Source: Thermomonospora echinospora (GTDB taxonomy: Bacteria; Actinomycetota; Actinomycetes; Streptosporangiales; Streptosporangiaceae). From it: 64,000 bases of DNA. The notes below the pieces were generated by a model. The model was not told where the DNA came from. It did not search any database and saw only the letters and a list, made by a program, of their open reading frames with translations. The translations under genes and the position numbers were made by a program. Of the stretch, positions 38,174 to 46,143 are shown piece by piece; position 1 is the first letter of the stretch; each line of letters begins with the position of its first letter. The DNA is taken from NCBI RefSeq assembly GCF_900108175.1, contig NZ_FNVO01000005.1:514049-578048 (forward strand). The letters are read 5' to 3'.

Positions 38174-38464
38174 GTGCCTGCACCTCACCCGCCGGAGTTC
38201 CGGCAACGCGCCGTTGAGCTGGCCCGCCAAGGCGGCAAGCCGATCTCGTTGATCGCCAAGAGCCTGGGGATCAGCGAGTCGTGCCTGCGGAACTGGATGG
38301 CCCAGGCCGACGCCGATGACAACGGCGGCCCAGGGCGGCTGACCACGGCGGAAAGGAAGGAACTGGCCCGGCTGCGGCGTAAGACGCGGCAGCTGGAGAT
38401 GGAGAACGAGATCCTCAAGCGGGCGGCCGCTTACTTCGCCCGAGAGAACGTGCTCCCAAAATAA
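38174..38464 (+). CDS. IS3-family transposase OrfA
   Basis: 96 aa; the GTG start follows GAAGGAG. The HTH FRQRAVELARQGGKPISLIA and the leucine-zipper-like LRRKTRQLEMENEILKRAAA are classic IS3 OrfA features: DNA binding and dimerisation. The frame ends at CCAAAATAA, where a -1 slip joins it to OrfB. It is closely similar to the OrfA at 63341. Confidence 0.95.
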   Translation: MPAPHPPEFRQRAVELARQGGKPISLIAKSLGISESCLRNWMAQADADDNGGPGRLTTAERKELARLRRKTRQLEMENEILKRAAAYFARENVLPK

Positions 38465-38475
38465 AGTACTCGCTG

Positions 38476-39336
38476 GTGCATGAACTCGCCGCCGACGGTA
38501 TCCCGGTTGCGATCGCCTGCCGAGTGTTGGGCGTTTCCCGGTCGGGATACCACGACTGGGCCGGCCGGCCCGTCTCCGCCCGTGAGCAACGCAATCAGGA
38601 GCTGACCAAATTGATCAAAGAGATTCATGAGGAGTCCCGGGGCAGCTATGGCGCGCCCCGCGTCCACGCCGAGTTACGGCTCGGCCTGGGCGAGCATGTC
38701 AACCGCAAGCGGGTCGAGCGGCTCATGCGCATCGCCGGCCTGCAGGGGCTGCCCCGCCGCAAGGGACACCGCAACCTCGCAGGCCAGGCCACCGCAGAGG
38801 ACCTGCTGCACCGTGACTTCACCGCCACCGCTGCGGACCGGCTGTGGCTGACCGACATCACCGAGCACCCCACCACCGAGGGGAAACTGTACTGCGCGGC
38901 CATCCTGGACGCCTACTCCCGGCGCATCATCGGCTGGTCCATCGACAAACGCCAGACCAGCGAACTCGTCGTCGCCGCCCTGGCCATGGCCGTGGCCCGC
39001 AGGAACCCGCACAACGGGTCCACGATCCTGCACTCAGATCACGGTGCCCAATACACATCTCTGGCGTTCGGGAAACGCCTCCGCGCCGCCGGGCTGCTCG
39101 GCTCCATGGGCACCATCGGAGACTGCTACGACAACGCCATGATGGAAGCGTTCTGGGCAACGATGCAACGCGAACTCCTTGACGCCAAGTCCTGGGAGAC
39201 CCGCGATGAACTCGCCACCGCCATGTTTGAATGGATGGAGTGCTGGTACAACCCGCATAGGCGCCATTCCAGCATCGGAATGCACAGCCCCATCACCTAC
39301 GAAGGGCTCTACGAACCGCCCGACACCATCACCTGA
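38476..39336 (+). CDS. IS3-family transposase OrfB (DDE catalytic part)
   Basis: 286 aa from GTG 38476, but probably made as an OrfAB fusion by -1 frameshifting at the AAAA run near 38458-38461. The catalytic triad is visible: D in WLTDITEH, D in ILHSDHGAQYTS, E in MMEAFWATMQREL, with the K/R-rich tail and the HRRHSSIGMHSP end typical of the rve domain. It appears intact, so the element may be active. Confidence 0.95.
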   Translation: MHELAADGIPVAIACRVLGVSRSGYHDWAGRPVSAREQRNQELTKLIKEIHEESRGSYGAPRVHAELRLGLGEHVNRKRVERLMRIAGLQGLPRRKGHRNLAGQATAEDLLHRDFTATAADRLWLTDITEHPTTEGKLYCAAILDAYSRRIIGWSIDKRQTSELVVAALAMAVARRNPHNGSTILHSDHGAQYTSLAFGKRLRAAGLLGSMGTIGDCYDNAMMEAFWATMQRELLDAKSWETRDELATAMFEWMECWYNPHRRHSSIGMHSPITYEGLYEPPDTIT

Positions 39337-39503
39337 CCCCACACCACCGGTGTCCGAGCAACGGGGGAACCCCGGGCCACTTCATCCCGCGGAATCGGAT
39401 AGTCGCCTTTCCGGCTCCGGAGCCACACCTCGCCCTCACCCACGACGAGCCAGCAATACCTGAACCAGGCATACCTGAGCCAGGAAGACCCGTACTCCGC
39501 CAT

Positions 39504-39996
39504 CCTGCTCTTGGGCAAGGCCACAAAGGCCGAACCTCGCCACGTGCGGACCACCGCAAAACCTCCTCGGCCTTGCCCTCCAGTCTGCCGCAGTCAAGCA
39601 TTCGACGCCACGGGTGATCGACGCACAGTCCAAGAGGGCGCCGGTATCTCTTGCGCCTGCCGACAGCCACTGGCCGAGCAGGTAGAGCACGTGCGGGCAC
39701 CAGCGCTTGCCGAGGATCGCGAACACGGCCAAGGCCTGGTCGGGCATCGTCAACGCAGCCGACGCGCAGACTGACGCACCCGGTCCGCTCTCACCGAAGC
39801 CTGCCGTGACGTCGATGTGATCGCTCAGTTCCTTAACACCCGGCTGTACTGAGCTCGCAAGCGCCGCCGACATCGGCACGTATTCGGCACAGACGGCCGT
39901 ACGTTGCCATAGACAGCCGTAGACCGTCGCACACGGACAAGACAGCGCTCTACCGCGTTCCCGCAGGTAGGGCACTATTAGCGCTGCTCTGGAGAG
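39504..39996. other. Gene-poor stretch
   Basis: About 490 bp between the split gene and the tRNA remnant. A leftward frame contains AVFAILGKRWCPHVLYLLGQ, faintly like the start of an HxlR regulator, but its continuation is not protein-like. It is treated as decayed sequence. Confidence 0.4.
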
Positions 39997-40021
39997 TGCG
40001 CCCGGCAGGATTCGAACCTGC
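39997..40021 (-). other. tRNA 3'-end remnant (possible attachment site)
   Basis: On the minus strand the sequence reads GCAGG-TTCGAAT-CCTGC-CGGGCGC-A. That is a perfect T-arm plus the 3' acceptor strand and discriminator of a tRNA, similar to actinomycete tRNA-Arg. No pairing 5' acceptor strand (GCGCCCG) or anticodon arm is found in the preceding 60 bp. Tyrosine-recombinase elements use tRNA 3' ends as att sites, so this may be an att remnant of the decayed conjugative element. No integrase lies nearby. Confidence 0.6.
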
Positions 40022-40351
40022 GGCACACGGTTTGGGAACACCCCAAAGCCCACCCCGGTGACCTGCGGACACACGCCGCAGCAACCAGCCGTACCCGTGC
40101 CCTACCCGTCCGAGGGGTTACCTCGCGGCCCTTGACCCCAGACAGCGGACGTCGTCGGCGATCGCTCGGGGCCGGCTCGAAGAGATCGCACGCCGGGCCG
40201 CCGACAACGTCCGTCCAGTTGGCGGTGTGGGCCACGTTCGGGAGAAGGACGCCAGCCTGGCGCGGGCCTGCGCGGTGGGCGCGGTGCCGCAGAGGACACC
40301 GGCAGTGGTCACCTACAGCAGCGGCAGACCATGATCAAGATGTCGAGACGT
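40022..40351. other. Gene-poor stretch
   Basis: 330 bp beside the tRNA remnant, with no credible gene or repeat. Confidence 0.45.
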
Positions 40352-40783
40352 TCATGGGTGGAGGAAGCGCTCGGCGGTGTCCGCGAGCCGGCGCAGCTCC
40401 TCACCGGCTTCCAGGGACAGGACGATCCGGGCTGACCATCCGCCAGGGTCGTGAGGACAGTCGCGCAGGGTAACTGCGATCGACACGTACGCCCGACCGT
40501 CGTGGCCGGCCTCGAGTGTCATCTCGCCGTCCATCGACGTCCAGGAACGGACGCCCGGCCAGCCCCGCCAGTCCTTTGCCAGCCCGAGCAGGAAGTCCTG
40601 CAAGTTCTCTGGGGTCCGGCCCTCGAAGGTCGCATGCCCGCTGGCCGTGAGCCCCTCATCGCTGAGCTCGACGAGCATGGTGTGGACGTAGCCCTCGCCG
40701 TAGGGGTCGATCGGCCTGTGCACGACCCAGCGTGGCGTCGAGCCGCTCGAGGGGATGACGAAACGGTCCTCCTCATCGATCAC
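40352..40783 (-). CDS. DUF6228 family protein
   Basis: 143 aa from GTG 40783 (GGATGG upstream). LQDFLLGLAKDWRGWPGVRS, WTSMDGEMTLEAGHDG and the closing WSARIVLSLEAGEELRRLAD match DUF6228, a small actinomycete family of unknown function whose members are often neighbours of toxin-immunity or HATPase genes. It is soluble, with no signal peptide. Confidence 0.75.
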   Translation of the reverse strand: MIDEEDRFVIPSSGSTPRWVVHRPIDPYGEGYVHTMLVELSDEGLTASGHATFEGRTPENLQDFLLGLAKDWRGWPGVRSWTSMDGEMTLEAGHDGRAYVSIAVTLRDCPHDPGGWSARIVLSLEAGEELRRLADTAERFLHP

Positions 40784-40917
40784 CGGGCCATCCTCCCATT
40801 CCGTTATCGGACCAGCCCTGGCCGCCTGAGGAGACCAGCCCCGCTCTTCGCTCCACCGGCGCCGTGGCCGTTCCAGCCGAGCCGGACGTCCGCACCGAAC
40901 CGCAGTCTCTCCAAACG

Positions 40918-41739
40918 TCATTGGCGGCGGCCGATGGTCAGGACGGCGGACCAGTGGCGGGTGAGTCGCCGGTCCGGGCGGGTGGCGAGGCGGTGGCGTA
41001 TCTCGCGGTGGAGGCGTTCGCGTTTGGCGGGGGCCATGGCGATGTGGCCGGAGAAGGTGTCCAGCAGGGCAAGGTATTCGTCGGCGGTGTAGCGCAGGGC
41101 CCACACGTAGCGGCGTGTGCCGACGACGGTGAAGCGTCCGGAGGTCTCGAACTCGGTGGCGGTGGGGTCGGGCCGCTCCTGTGGGGGTGGCGGTGGCCAG
41201 GGGCCGCCGTCGCCTTCGCCGAGCTCGTCGTAGACCTGCTGGATCTCGGTGAAGAACGGGTCGAAGCCGGCGGGGAAGGCGTGCCCGGCGTTCCATACCG
41301 CCAGGTGGCCGCCTTGCGGGAGGAGGGCGGCGGCCTTGGCGTACTTGACCTGCGGGTCCACCCATTTCCAGGCGGTGGCCGCATAGACGAGGTCGAACAG
41401 GACGCCGGCCGGTGGCTGCCAGTCCTCGAACGAGGAGGTGATGACCGAGACGTCGGGGAAGCCGGCCAGGTGGCGGCGGGCCTGCGCCGCCAGGGCGTCA
41501 CCGAGTTCGATCGCGGTGATCTGGAAGCCTCTGCGGGCCAGTGGCAGCGTGGCCTTCCCCGGGCCGCAGCCCACTTCGAGCAGGTGCGCGGGGGGTGCGA
41601 TCCCCGTGATCGCGAGCAGGTCGCCATACAGCTCGGCCGGATAGTCGGGACGCGCGTTCTGGTAGAGGGCGGCGGCTGCGTCGAAGGCGGCTCGCAGCCG
41701 ACGGTCACCGGACATGCTCCCCATCTCCCCATGGTGCAC
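40918..41739 (-). CDS. Class I SAM-dependent methyltransferase
   Basis: 273 aa from ATG 41739; an ATG at 41715 (MSGDRRLRAAF) may be the true start. Features are LLEVGCGPGKATLPL (motif I), IELGDALAAQARRHL, VYAATAWKWVDPQVKYAKAA, and a C-terminal RYTADEYLALLDTFSGHIAM helical region. It belongs to the same Methyltransf_11-like group as the 32576 gene. The substrate is unknown. Confidence 0.88.
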   Translation of the reverse strand: MHHGEMGSMSGDRRLRAAFDAAAALYQNARPDYPAELYGDLLAITGIAPPAHLLEVGCGPGKATLPLARRGFQITAIELGDALAAQARRHLAGFPDVSVITSSFEDWQPPAGVLFDLVYAATAWKWVDPQVKYAKAAALLPQGGHLAVWNAGHAFPAGFDPFFTEIQQVYDELGEGDGGPWPPPPPQERPDPTATEFETSGRFTVVGTRRYVWALRYTADEYLALLDTFSGHIAMAPAKRERLHREIRHRLATRPDRRLTRHWSAVLTIGRRQ

Positions 41740-41886
41740 GGCGGGACGGCAGCCCTCTCATCGTCGGCCCGGCCATCGGACATCACCACCCCCCTTTGAT
41801 CCGCCGGCTCTGCGGGCGCTCCCGGCCGAGCCGGGCATCCCTACCGATACGACAGCAAACTCAGCACCCGCAAAGCACCGCCGACG

Positions 41887-41900
41887 TTTGCTGTAGCTGG
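41887..41900. promoter_or_regulatory. Palindromic operator copy 3
   Basis: TTTGCTGTAGCTGG matches the left half and core of TTTGCTRYAGCAAA and has a weaker right half. It lies 172 bp upstream of the transfer hydrolase gene. Confidence 0.5.
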
Positions 41901-41942
41901 CGAGCACTCTCCGTGACCGTAGAGTCGCATCCCATTCGGCGT

Positions 41943-41956
41943 TTGCTACAGCAAAG
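41943..41956. promoter_or_regulatory. Palindromic operator copy 4 (best match)
   Basis: TTTGCTACAGCAAA is an almost perfect 14-bp palindrome 116 bp upstream of the hydrolase gene at 42059. It is the strongest of four copies in the element. Confidence 0.7.
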
Positions 41957-42058
41957 CACAGTGGCGTCCGCAGTCTTCCCACCCGTCAGTGTCTCCGGCA
42001 CCATTCCAGGACCTCGCATGCACATGATCATTCTCGTCGCCGTCCCTCGTCCGGCCGC

Positions 42059-43084
42059 ATGAGCCCGCCCAGCAGCCTGCTCGGGGTCGTGGCGGCCGGG
42101 GCCGTCGCGCCGATCACGCTGGCGGTCGGGATCGGGCTGGGTACGGCGTCCGGCTCCGAGAACACTCAGGTGCCGGGCACCGATCCCTCCTGTCTGGGCA
42201 CCACGGGCGCCGGCATGGACGCCGGCCAGGGGAAGATCAACGAGGCCCAGGCGCGCAACGCGCAGACGATCTACCAGGTCGCCACCGCCGCCAAGCTGCC
42301 CGCACGAGCCGCAGTGATCGCGATCGCCACGGCCATGCAGAAGCCGCGGCTGGTCAACCACACCACCACCGACCACGACAGCCTGGGGTTGTTCCAGCAG
42401 CGCCCCTCCCAGGGCTGGGGAACCCCGGCCCAGGTCACCGACCCCGCCCACGCCGCCAAACGGTTCTATGCCCGCCTGGTCGAAGTCCCCCGCTGGCAGA
42501 ACATCCCGCTGACCCGCGCCGCTCAAGCCGTGCAGCGCTCCGCATACCCGGACGCCTATGCCCGCTGAGAGCCGTTCGCCACCGCGCTCGTGGCCGCCCT
42601 CCAGGCCAAGGCCGCCACCTGCCCTCCCCCGGTCCCCTCCGGCGGCCTCGGCGGCCGGATCCTCTTCCACGCGCAGCGGTGGGTGGGCACCCCGTACCAG
42701 TACGGAGGTGGCAACGAGAACGGGCCCACCGTCGGCTTTGACTCCAACGGCAGCGGCCGACCCGGCTGGGACTGCAGCGGGCTGACCCTGCACGCGGTCC
42801 ACCAGGCCACCGGCGGCCGAGTGAAACTGGCCCGGGTGGCCGCCGCCCAGTTCAACGACCGCCGCTTCCCACGCATCCCCTACGACCAGCTCCAACCGGG
42901 CGACCTAGTGTTCTGGGCCGGCTCCCACGGCACCGCCACCGCCCCCGGCCACGTAGGCATCTACGCGGGCGACCAGCGGTTCCTGCACGCCCCGCAGACC
43001 GGCGACAAGGTCCGCTTCGCATCCATGGCCCCGGGCACCCATCGGCACCGCACCTTCCTGGCAGGCCTCCGCATCACCTACTGA
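42059..43084 (+). pseudogene. Conjugative peptidoglycan hydrolase (transglycosylase-like + NlpC/P60) with in-frame TGA
   Basis: ATG 42059 starts a membrane-anchored protein (helix about 8-30, VVAAGAVAPITLAVGIGLG). Its first domain (IYQVATAAKLPARAAVIAIA, HDSLGLFQQRPSQGWGTP) resembles the transglycosylase-like part of actinomycete transfer hydrolases. The frame meets TGA at 42566-42568 after SAYPDAYAR. It continues in the same frame as EPFATALVAALQAKA into a complete NlpC/P60 domain with DCSGL (catalytic Cys) and GHVGIYAG (His), ending at 43084. Relatives usually have Trp where the TGA stands. The expected Glu after 'AMQ' is Lys (MQKPRL), another sign of decay in domain 1. Confidence 0.78.
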
Positions 43085-43270
43085 ACCTTTCAACACATGG
43101 CCCAGGGTCGGCCAGTTCCCTCAGGTCAAGCGGCGGTCGTGAGGCCGTCGCCGCGGGGGTGGAGACCCAGGGAGTGAGAACGGTCCCATCCCTTGGACCT
43201 GACCGATGAGCGGTGGGCGAACAGATCATGACGGTGTTACGCCGCCGGCCGCTCGCCCGATCCGCCGGCG

Positions 43271-43477
43271 GTGCCGGACTCCCAGCGCGTCAAGGGAGCC
43301 GGCACCGTCGGCGCCGGCTCCCGGGGCCATGGCGACCACGAGCGGATCAACAGCCGCAGACGGTTCGTCGTCACCGGCACTCTCGGGCGGCCGATCGCGG
43401 TGGTGGTCCGTCCGCCCGGCGAGCAGGACCTCACCCTCTGGAACACCTCCGATGATCGCCTGTCGAACGCTCACTGA
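43271..43477 (+). CDS. Possible small hypothetical protein
   Basis: 68 aa from GTG 43271. Only the C-terminal half (RRFVVTGTLGRPIAVVVRPP) looks protein-like. No clear ribosome site and no known family. It lies in the 450-bp gap between the conjugation remnant and the catabolic island. Confidence 0.25.
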   Translation: MPDSQRVKGAGTVGAGSRGHGDHERINSRRRFVVTGTLGRPIAVVVRPPGEQDLTLWNTSDDRLSNAH

Positions 43478-43532
43478 ACGTGACAAGGCGTCATCTCCGT
43501 CACCACCGGAAGAACGACAGAGCCGGACTCTT

Positions 43533-45167
43533 TCAGACAGTCCCCGTGGCGCCTGGTGGGTGACGGTCGAAGGACATCGCGATTCGGTTCGGGTCGAGTT
43601 TGACGTCGACCATGAGAGGAAGCCGCGCTTCGTGGATCATCTGGGTCACGGTGTCGAGGTCGCCTGGTTTCTTGACTTCGACGCCGTGGCCGCCGAGCGC
43701 GCGTCCGATCGGGGCGAAGTCCGGCCATTCGAAGTACGACATGGTCGGAGCGACGCCGCGTCGGGTCATCTGGTGGTGTTCGGCGCCATAGCATCCGTCG
43801 TTCATCACGAAGACGGCGAGTTTGCTTCGGTTGCGGACGGCGGTGGTGAACTCGGACAGTCCCCCGAGCATCAGGCCGCCGTCCCCGGTCACCAGAACAG
43901 ACAGGCGTTCCGGGTCCGCGAAGGAGGCTCCCAGCGCGAGGCCCACGCCGAGCCCGATGGAACCCATGCTCATCGTGTGCACATAGTCGTGCGGAGTCGC
44001 CACTGACAGCCGCCGGACCGACTCGAAGAACATCCGGCCGCCGTCAACGGTGAGCAGACGGTCGGGAGGCAGAACCCGGTCGAGGGTGTCCAGTGTCCGG
44101 AGGAAGTCCACGGTGTTCGGACGGCCTTCCCCCATGGGGCGGTGGGGCTTCGGGGACGGGACTTCGTTCGCAAGGTCCCAGGGCTCCTGGTCTTCGGTGA
44201 AGCCCAGGTCTTCGAGATGCCTGAGGAGGAGCGGCACCGTGGTGTCGACGCTTCCGTGGACGAAGGATTCCGCCCTGGCGTGTTCCGATCGGTCGTCGAT
44301 CTGCAGGAGGTGTTTGCCGTGCAGTCCGGCGCCCTGCGAGGTGGTGTAGGAATTCAGGCTCGCACCGACCGAGATAATGGTGTCCGCGGCGTCGAAGTAC
44401 GCGTTCGCGCGGCTGGTGGCCAGTCCACCGAAGATGCCCAGGTCCGCCGGATCACCGGTGAAGAGGTCCTTCGCCCGCAACGTGGTGGCGACGCGGGCAC
44501 CTACGCGGTGGGCGAGTTCGAGCAAGGATTCGCGGTCGTTGGGTGCTATGGCCCCGCGTCCGGCGAGGAGAACCGGGCGCTGTGCCCGCGCGAGCACGTT
44601 CGCGGCCCTCGCGACGGCGGCCTCATCCGGGGTGACCTGTGCAGGCGGCCTGAGGGGGGTGATCCGGGGGAGGGGGCCTTGCCGGTTCATGAGATCGCTC
44701 GGGACGCCGAGGACCACCGGGCCGGGAGTACGGGCGGCACGTCCGAAGGCCAGGGACAGGACGTGGCCGGCTTCCGCCAGGTCGTCGATGCGCAGGTACT
44801 CCGCTCCCGTTGACCGCGCGATCTGTCCGGTGGGGACGTGCTGAACGTTGTCGGTGTCCCATTGCGGGGTCTCTCCGGTGAGCAGTACCAGGGGGTGGTG
44901 CGACCGCGCCGCGTCCGCCAGCGCCGTGACGGTGTTGGTGATGGCGCCCTGGGTGATGGTGGCGATGCCGACGCGGCCGGACACGCTGGCGTAACCGGCC
45001 GCCATGAGTACCGCGCCGCCCTCGTGCGTGGCCGCGACGTACAGGCCGCCCAGTCTCGCGAAGGAGTCGACGAGGAAGAGGTTCGAGTCGCCCGCGACTC
45101 CGAAGACCGGCACGTTCCGGGCTAGGAGCGCCTCTGCGAGTCCCTCGTGGAAGGTGCTTTCGTTCAC
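43533..45167 (-). CDS. Thiamine-pyrophosphate-dependent enzyme (acetolactate synthase-like fold)
   Basis: 544 aa, the usual length. The N-terminal Pyr domain has the catalytic Glu in ATHEGGAVLMAAGYA. The middle domain carries VLLAGRGA. The C-terminal PP domain has the TPP/Mg motif VTGDGGLMLG, with Asn 27 residues later (VMNDGCYGAEHH). The family includes acetolactate synthases, benzoylformate-type decarboxylases and 2-hydroxyacyl-CoA lyases; the sequence does not decide which. As the last gene of an acyl-CoA catabolic operon, C-C bond cleavage or decarboxylation of a pathway intermediate is more likely than a role in valine biosynthesis. It overlaps the upstream dehydrogenase gene by 4 nt. 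Confidence 0.85.
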   Translation of the reverse strand: MNESTFHEGLAEALLARNVPVFGVAGDSNLFLVDSFARLGGLYVAATHEGGAVLMAAGYASVSGRVGIATITQGAITNTVTALADAARSHHPLVLLTGETPQWDTDNVQHVPTGQIARSTGAEYLRIDDLAEAGHVLSLAFGRAARTPGPVVLGVPSDLMNRQGPLPRITPLRPPAQVTPDEAAVARAANVLARAQRPVLLAGRGAIAPNDRESLLELAHRVGARVATTLRAKDLFTGDPADLGIFGGLATSRANAYFDAADTIISVGASLNSYTTSQGAGLHGKHLLQIDDRSEHARAESFVHGSVDTTVPLLLRHLEDLGFTEDQEPWDLANEVPSPKPHRPMGEGRPNTVDFLRTLDTLDRVLPPDRLLTVDGGRMFFESVRRLSVATPHDYVHTMSMGSIGLGVGLALGASFADPERLSVLVTGDGGLMLGGLSEFTTAVRNRSKLAVFVMNDGCYGAEHHQMTRRGVAPTMSYFEWPDFAPIGRALGGHGVEVKKPGDLDTVTQMIHEARLPLMVDVKLDPNRIAMSFDRHPPGATGTV

Positions 45168-46132
45168 CGCGCCTCTCCGGTCGTGAGGGCCGCTCGATGG
45201 GCGTGTTCGGGGGCGTACAGGCCTTCGAACCCGCGTTCTTCGATGGCGGCGCGGAGGTGGCCAAGGGTCGTGGTCATGTCGGTCGGGAGTCTCAGTGCGG
45301 GCTGCGCATGACGCGCGAGGACCGAGATGTCGTACTCGTCCGCCAGCCCGGCGGCACCATGGAACTGCTGGGACATGCGCAGGACGTTGCGAACCACCCG
45401 TTGTGCCTCATGCTTGGCGGCGAGCGCGTCCGGCAGCGCGTCCGACGATCCGGTGAAGATCTGCCACAGGGCGAAGCGGCACAGGAGCGCCAGGCCTTCG
45501 AGGCCGACCGAGAGATCGGCCACGCTGTGACGGATCACCTGGAAGCCACTGAGGGGCCGGCCGAACTGTTCTCGTTCGCGTGTGTGCTTGATGGCCAGTT
45601 CGAGAGCCTGTTGGCCTGTTCCAAGCAGCTGGAACGCGCTGAGGGCCAGGGCGAGCTGGACGTCCTGTGGTGAGGCGGGTTCGTCGTCGAGCCGCGTCAG
45701 GCCGACTTTCATGGCGAACGGCGACAGGTTCGAACCGGTGCGTTGCACGACCCTGGCCTCGTAGACGTCACCGGACAGGGTCGCGGCCCGCCAGAGCGGT
45801 GCGGCCGCCGCATGGTCGATGATCGGGCATTCGTCCGAGACGAGCGCGAACGGCTTGTCGGCCGGGTCTCTCAAGATGATGCCCACGACGGGGCACGGGG
45901 CGGCTTGTGCCCCGGCCACGCGGCAGAGCTCGGCCGCCGCGGCCGCCGAGTCGAGGTCGTCGCGCGGGTCGATGTCGTACATGCCTACCTGCGACAACGC
46001 TTTCAGTGCGAGGTCGGCCGCTGCGTAGTCGGCTTCGGCGTCCCGCGCCAGGCCGATGCCACCGGCGCGCTGGAGCGCGCTGTCGACGCTTCGGCCGAAG
46101 TCGAGGATCGGTTCGGGCATTGTGGTGCGCAT
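45164..46132 (-). CDS. Acyl-CoA dehydrogenase, small subunit type
   Basis: 322 aa, shorter than the normal 380-400. LSAFQLLGTGQQALELAIKH, TREREQFGRPLSGFQVIRHS and QQFHGAAGLADEYDIS are the C-terminal helical core of acyl-CoA dehydrogenases. The N-terminal and beta domains are reduced. Its immediate neighbour is a full-length paralogue. Such short/long pairs form alpha2beta2 enzymes (as FadE28-FadE29-type steroid side-chain dehydrogenases do), so this is probably one subunit of a heteromer. Confidence 0.85.
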   Translation of the reverse strand: MRTTMPEPILDFGRSVDSALQRAGGIGLARDAEADYAAADLALKALSQVGMYDIDPRDDLDSAAAAAELCRVAGAQAAPCPVVGIILRDPADKPFALVSDECPIIDHAAAAPLWRAATLSGDVYEARVVQRTGSNLSPFAMKVGLTRLDDEPASPQDVQLALALSAFQLLGTGQQALELAIKHTREREQFGRPLSGFQVIRHSVADLSVGLEGLALLCRFALWQIFTGSSDALPDALAAKHEAQRVVRNVLRMSQQFHGAAGLADEYDISVLARHAQPALRLPTDMTTTLGHLRAAIEERGFEGLYAPEHAHRAALTTGEAR

Positions 46133-46143
46133 CGGCTCGCCGC

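Larger units (their letters stand above)
38111..39367 (+). mobile_element. IS3-family insertion sequence, complete (about 1257 bp)
   Basis: The terminal inverted repeats are CCCCCGTTGTTCGGACACC (38111-38129) and its near-perfect complement GGTGTCCGAGCAACGGGGG (39349-39367), with one mismatch in 19. The element encodes orfA and orfB in the -1 relation typical of IS3. I find no clear target duplication: TTC on the left, AAC on the right. Confidence 0.9.
37896..39503 (-). pseudogene. Small Trp/Tyr-rich gene split by the IS3-family element
   Basis: The N-terminal part starts at ATG 39503 (MAEYGSSWLRYAWFRYCWLV, then GDYPIPRDEVARG) and reaches the IS edge at 39368. The C-terminal part resumes at 38110 (RPAKVYVCRDGLEYGLCFEM, then WRWWRLRGAEEAWYAVKKAR) and stops at 37896. 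Both parts have the same unusual Trp/Tyr/Arg composition and keep the same reading phase across the insertion. The codon formed at the exact junction would be TGA, so the site itself may have changed. The intact protein would be about 115 aa, of unknown family. Confidence 0.6.

Noticed and set aside
39600..39850. HxlR-type regulator fragment (ILGKRWCPHVLYLL)
   Set aside because: Only a short resemblance; flanking translation is not HxlR-like.
40784..41365. N-terminal extension of the DUF6228 protein
   Set aside because: Pro/Arg/His-rich and antisense-like; GTG 40783 with GGATGG fits the family length.
41861..42895. Long leftward open frame over the transfer hydrolase
   Set aside because: Gly/Val/Arg-rich shadow; the plus strand carries the NlpC/P60 domain.
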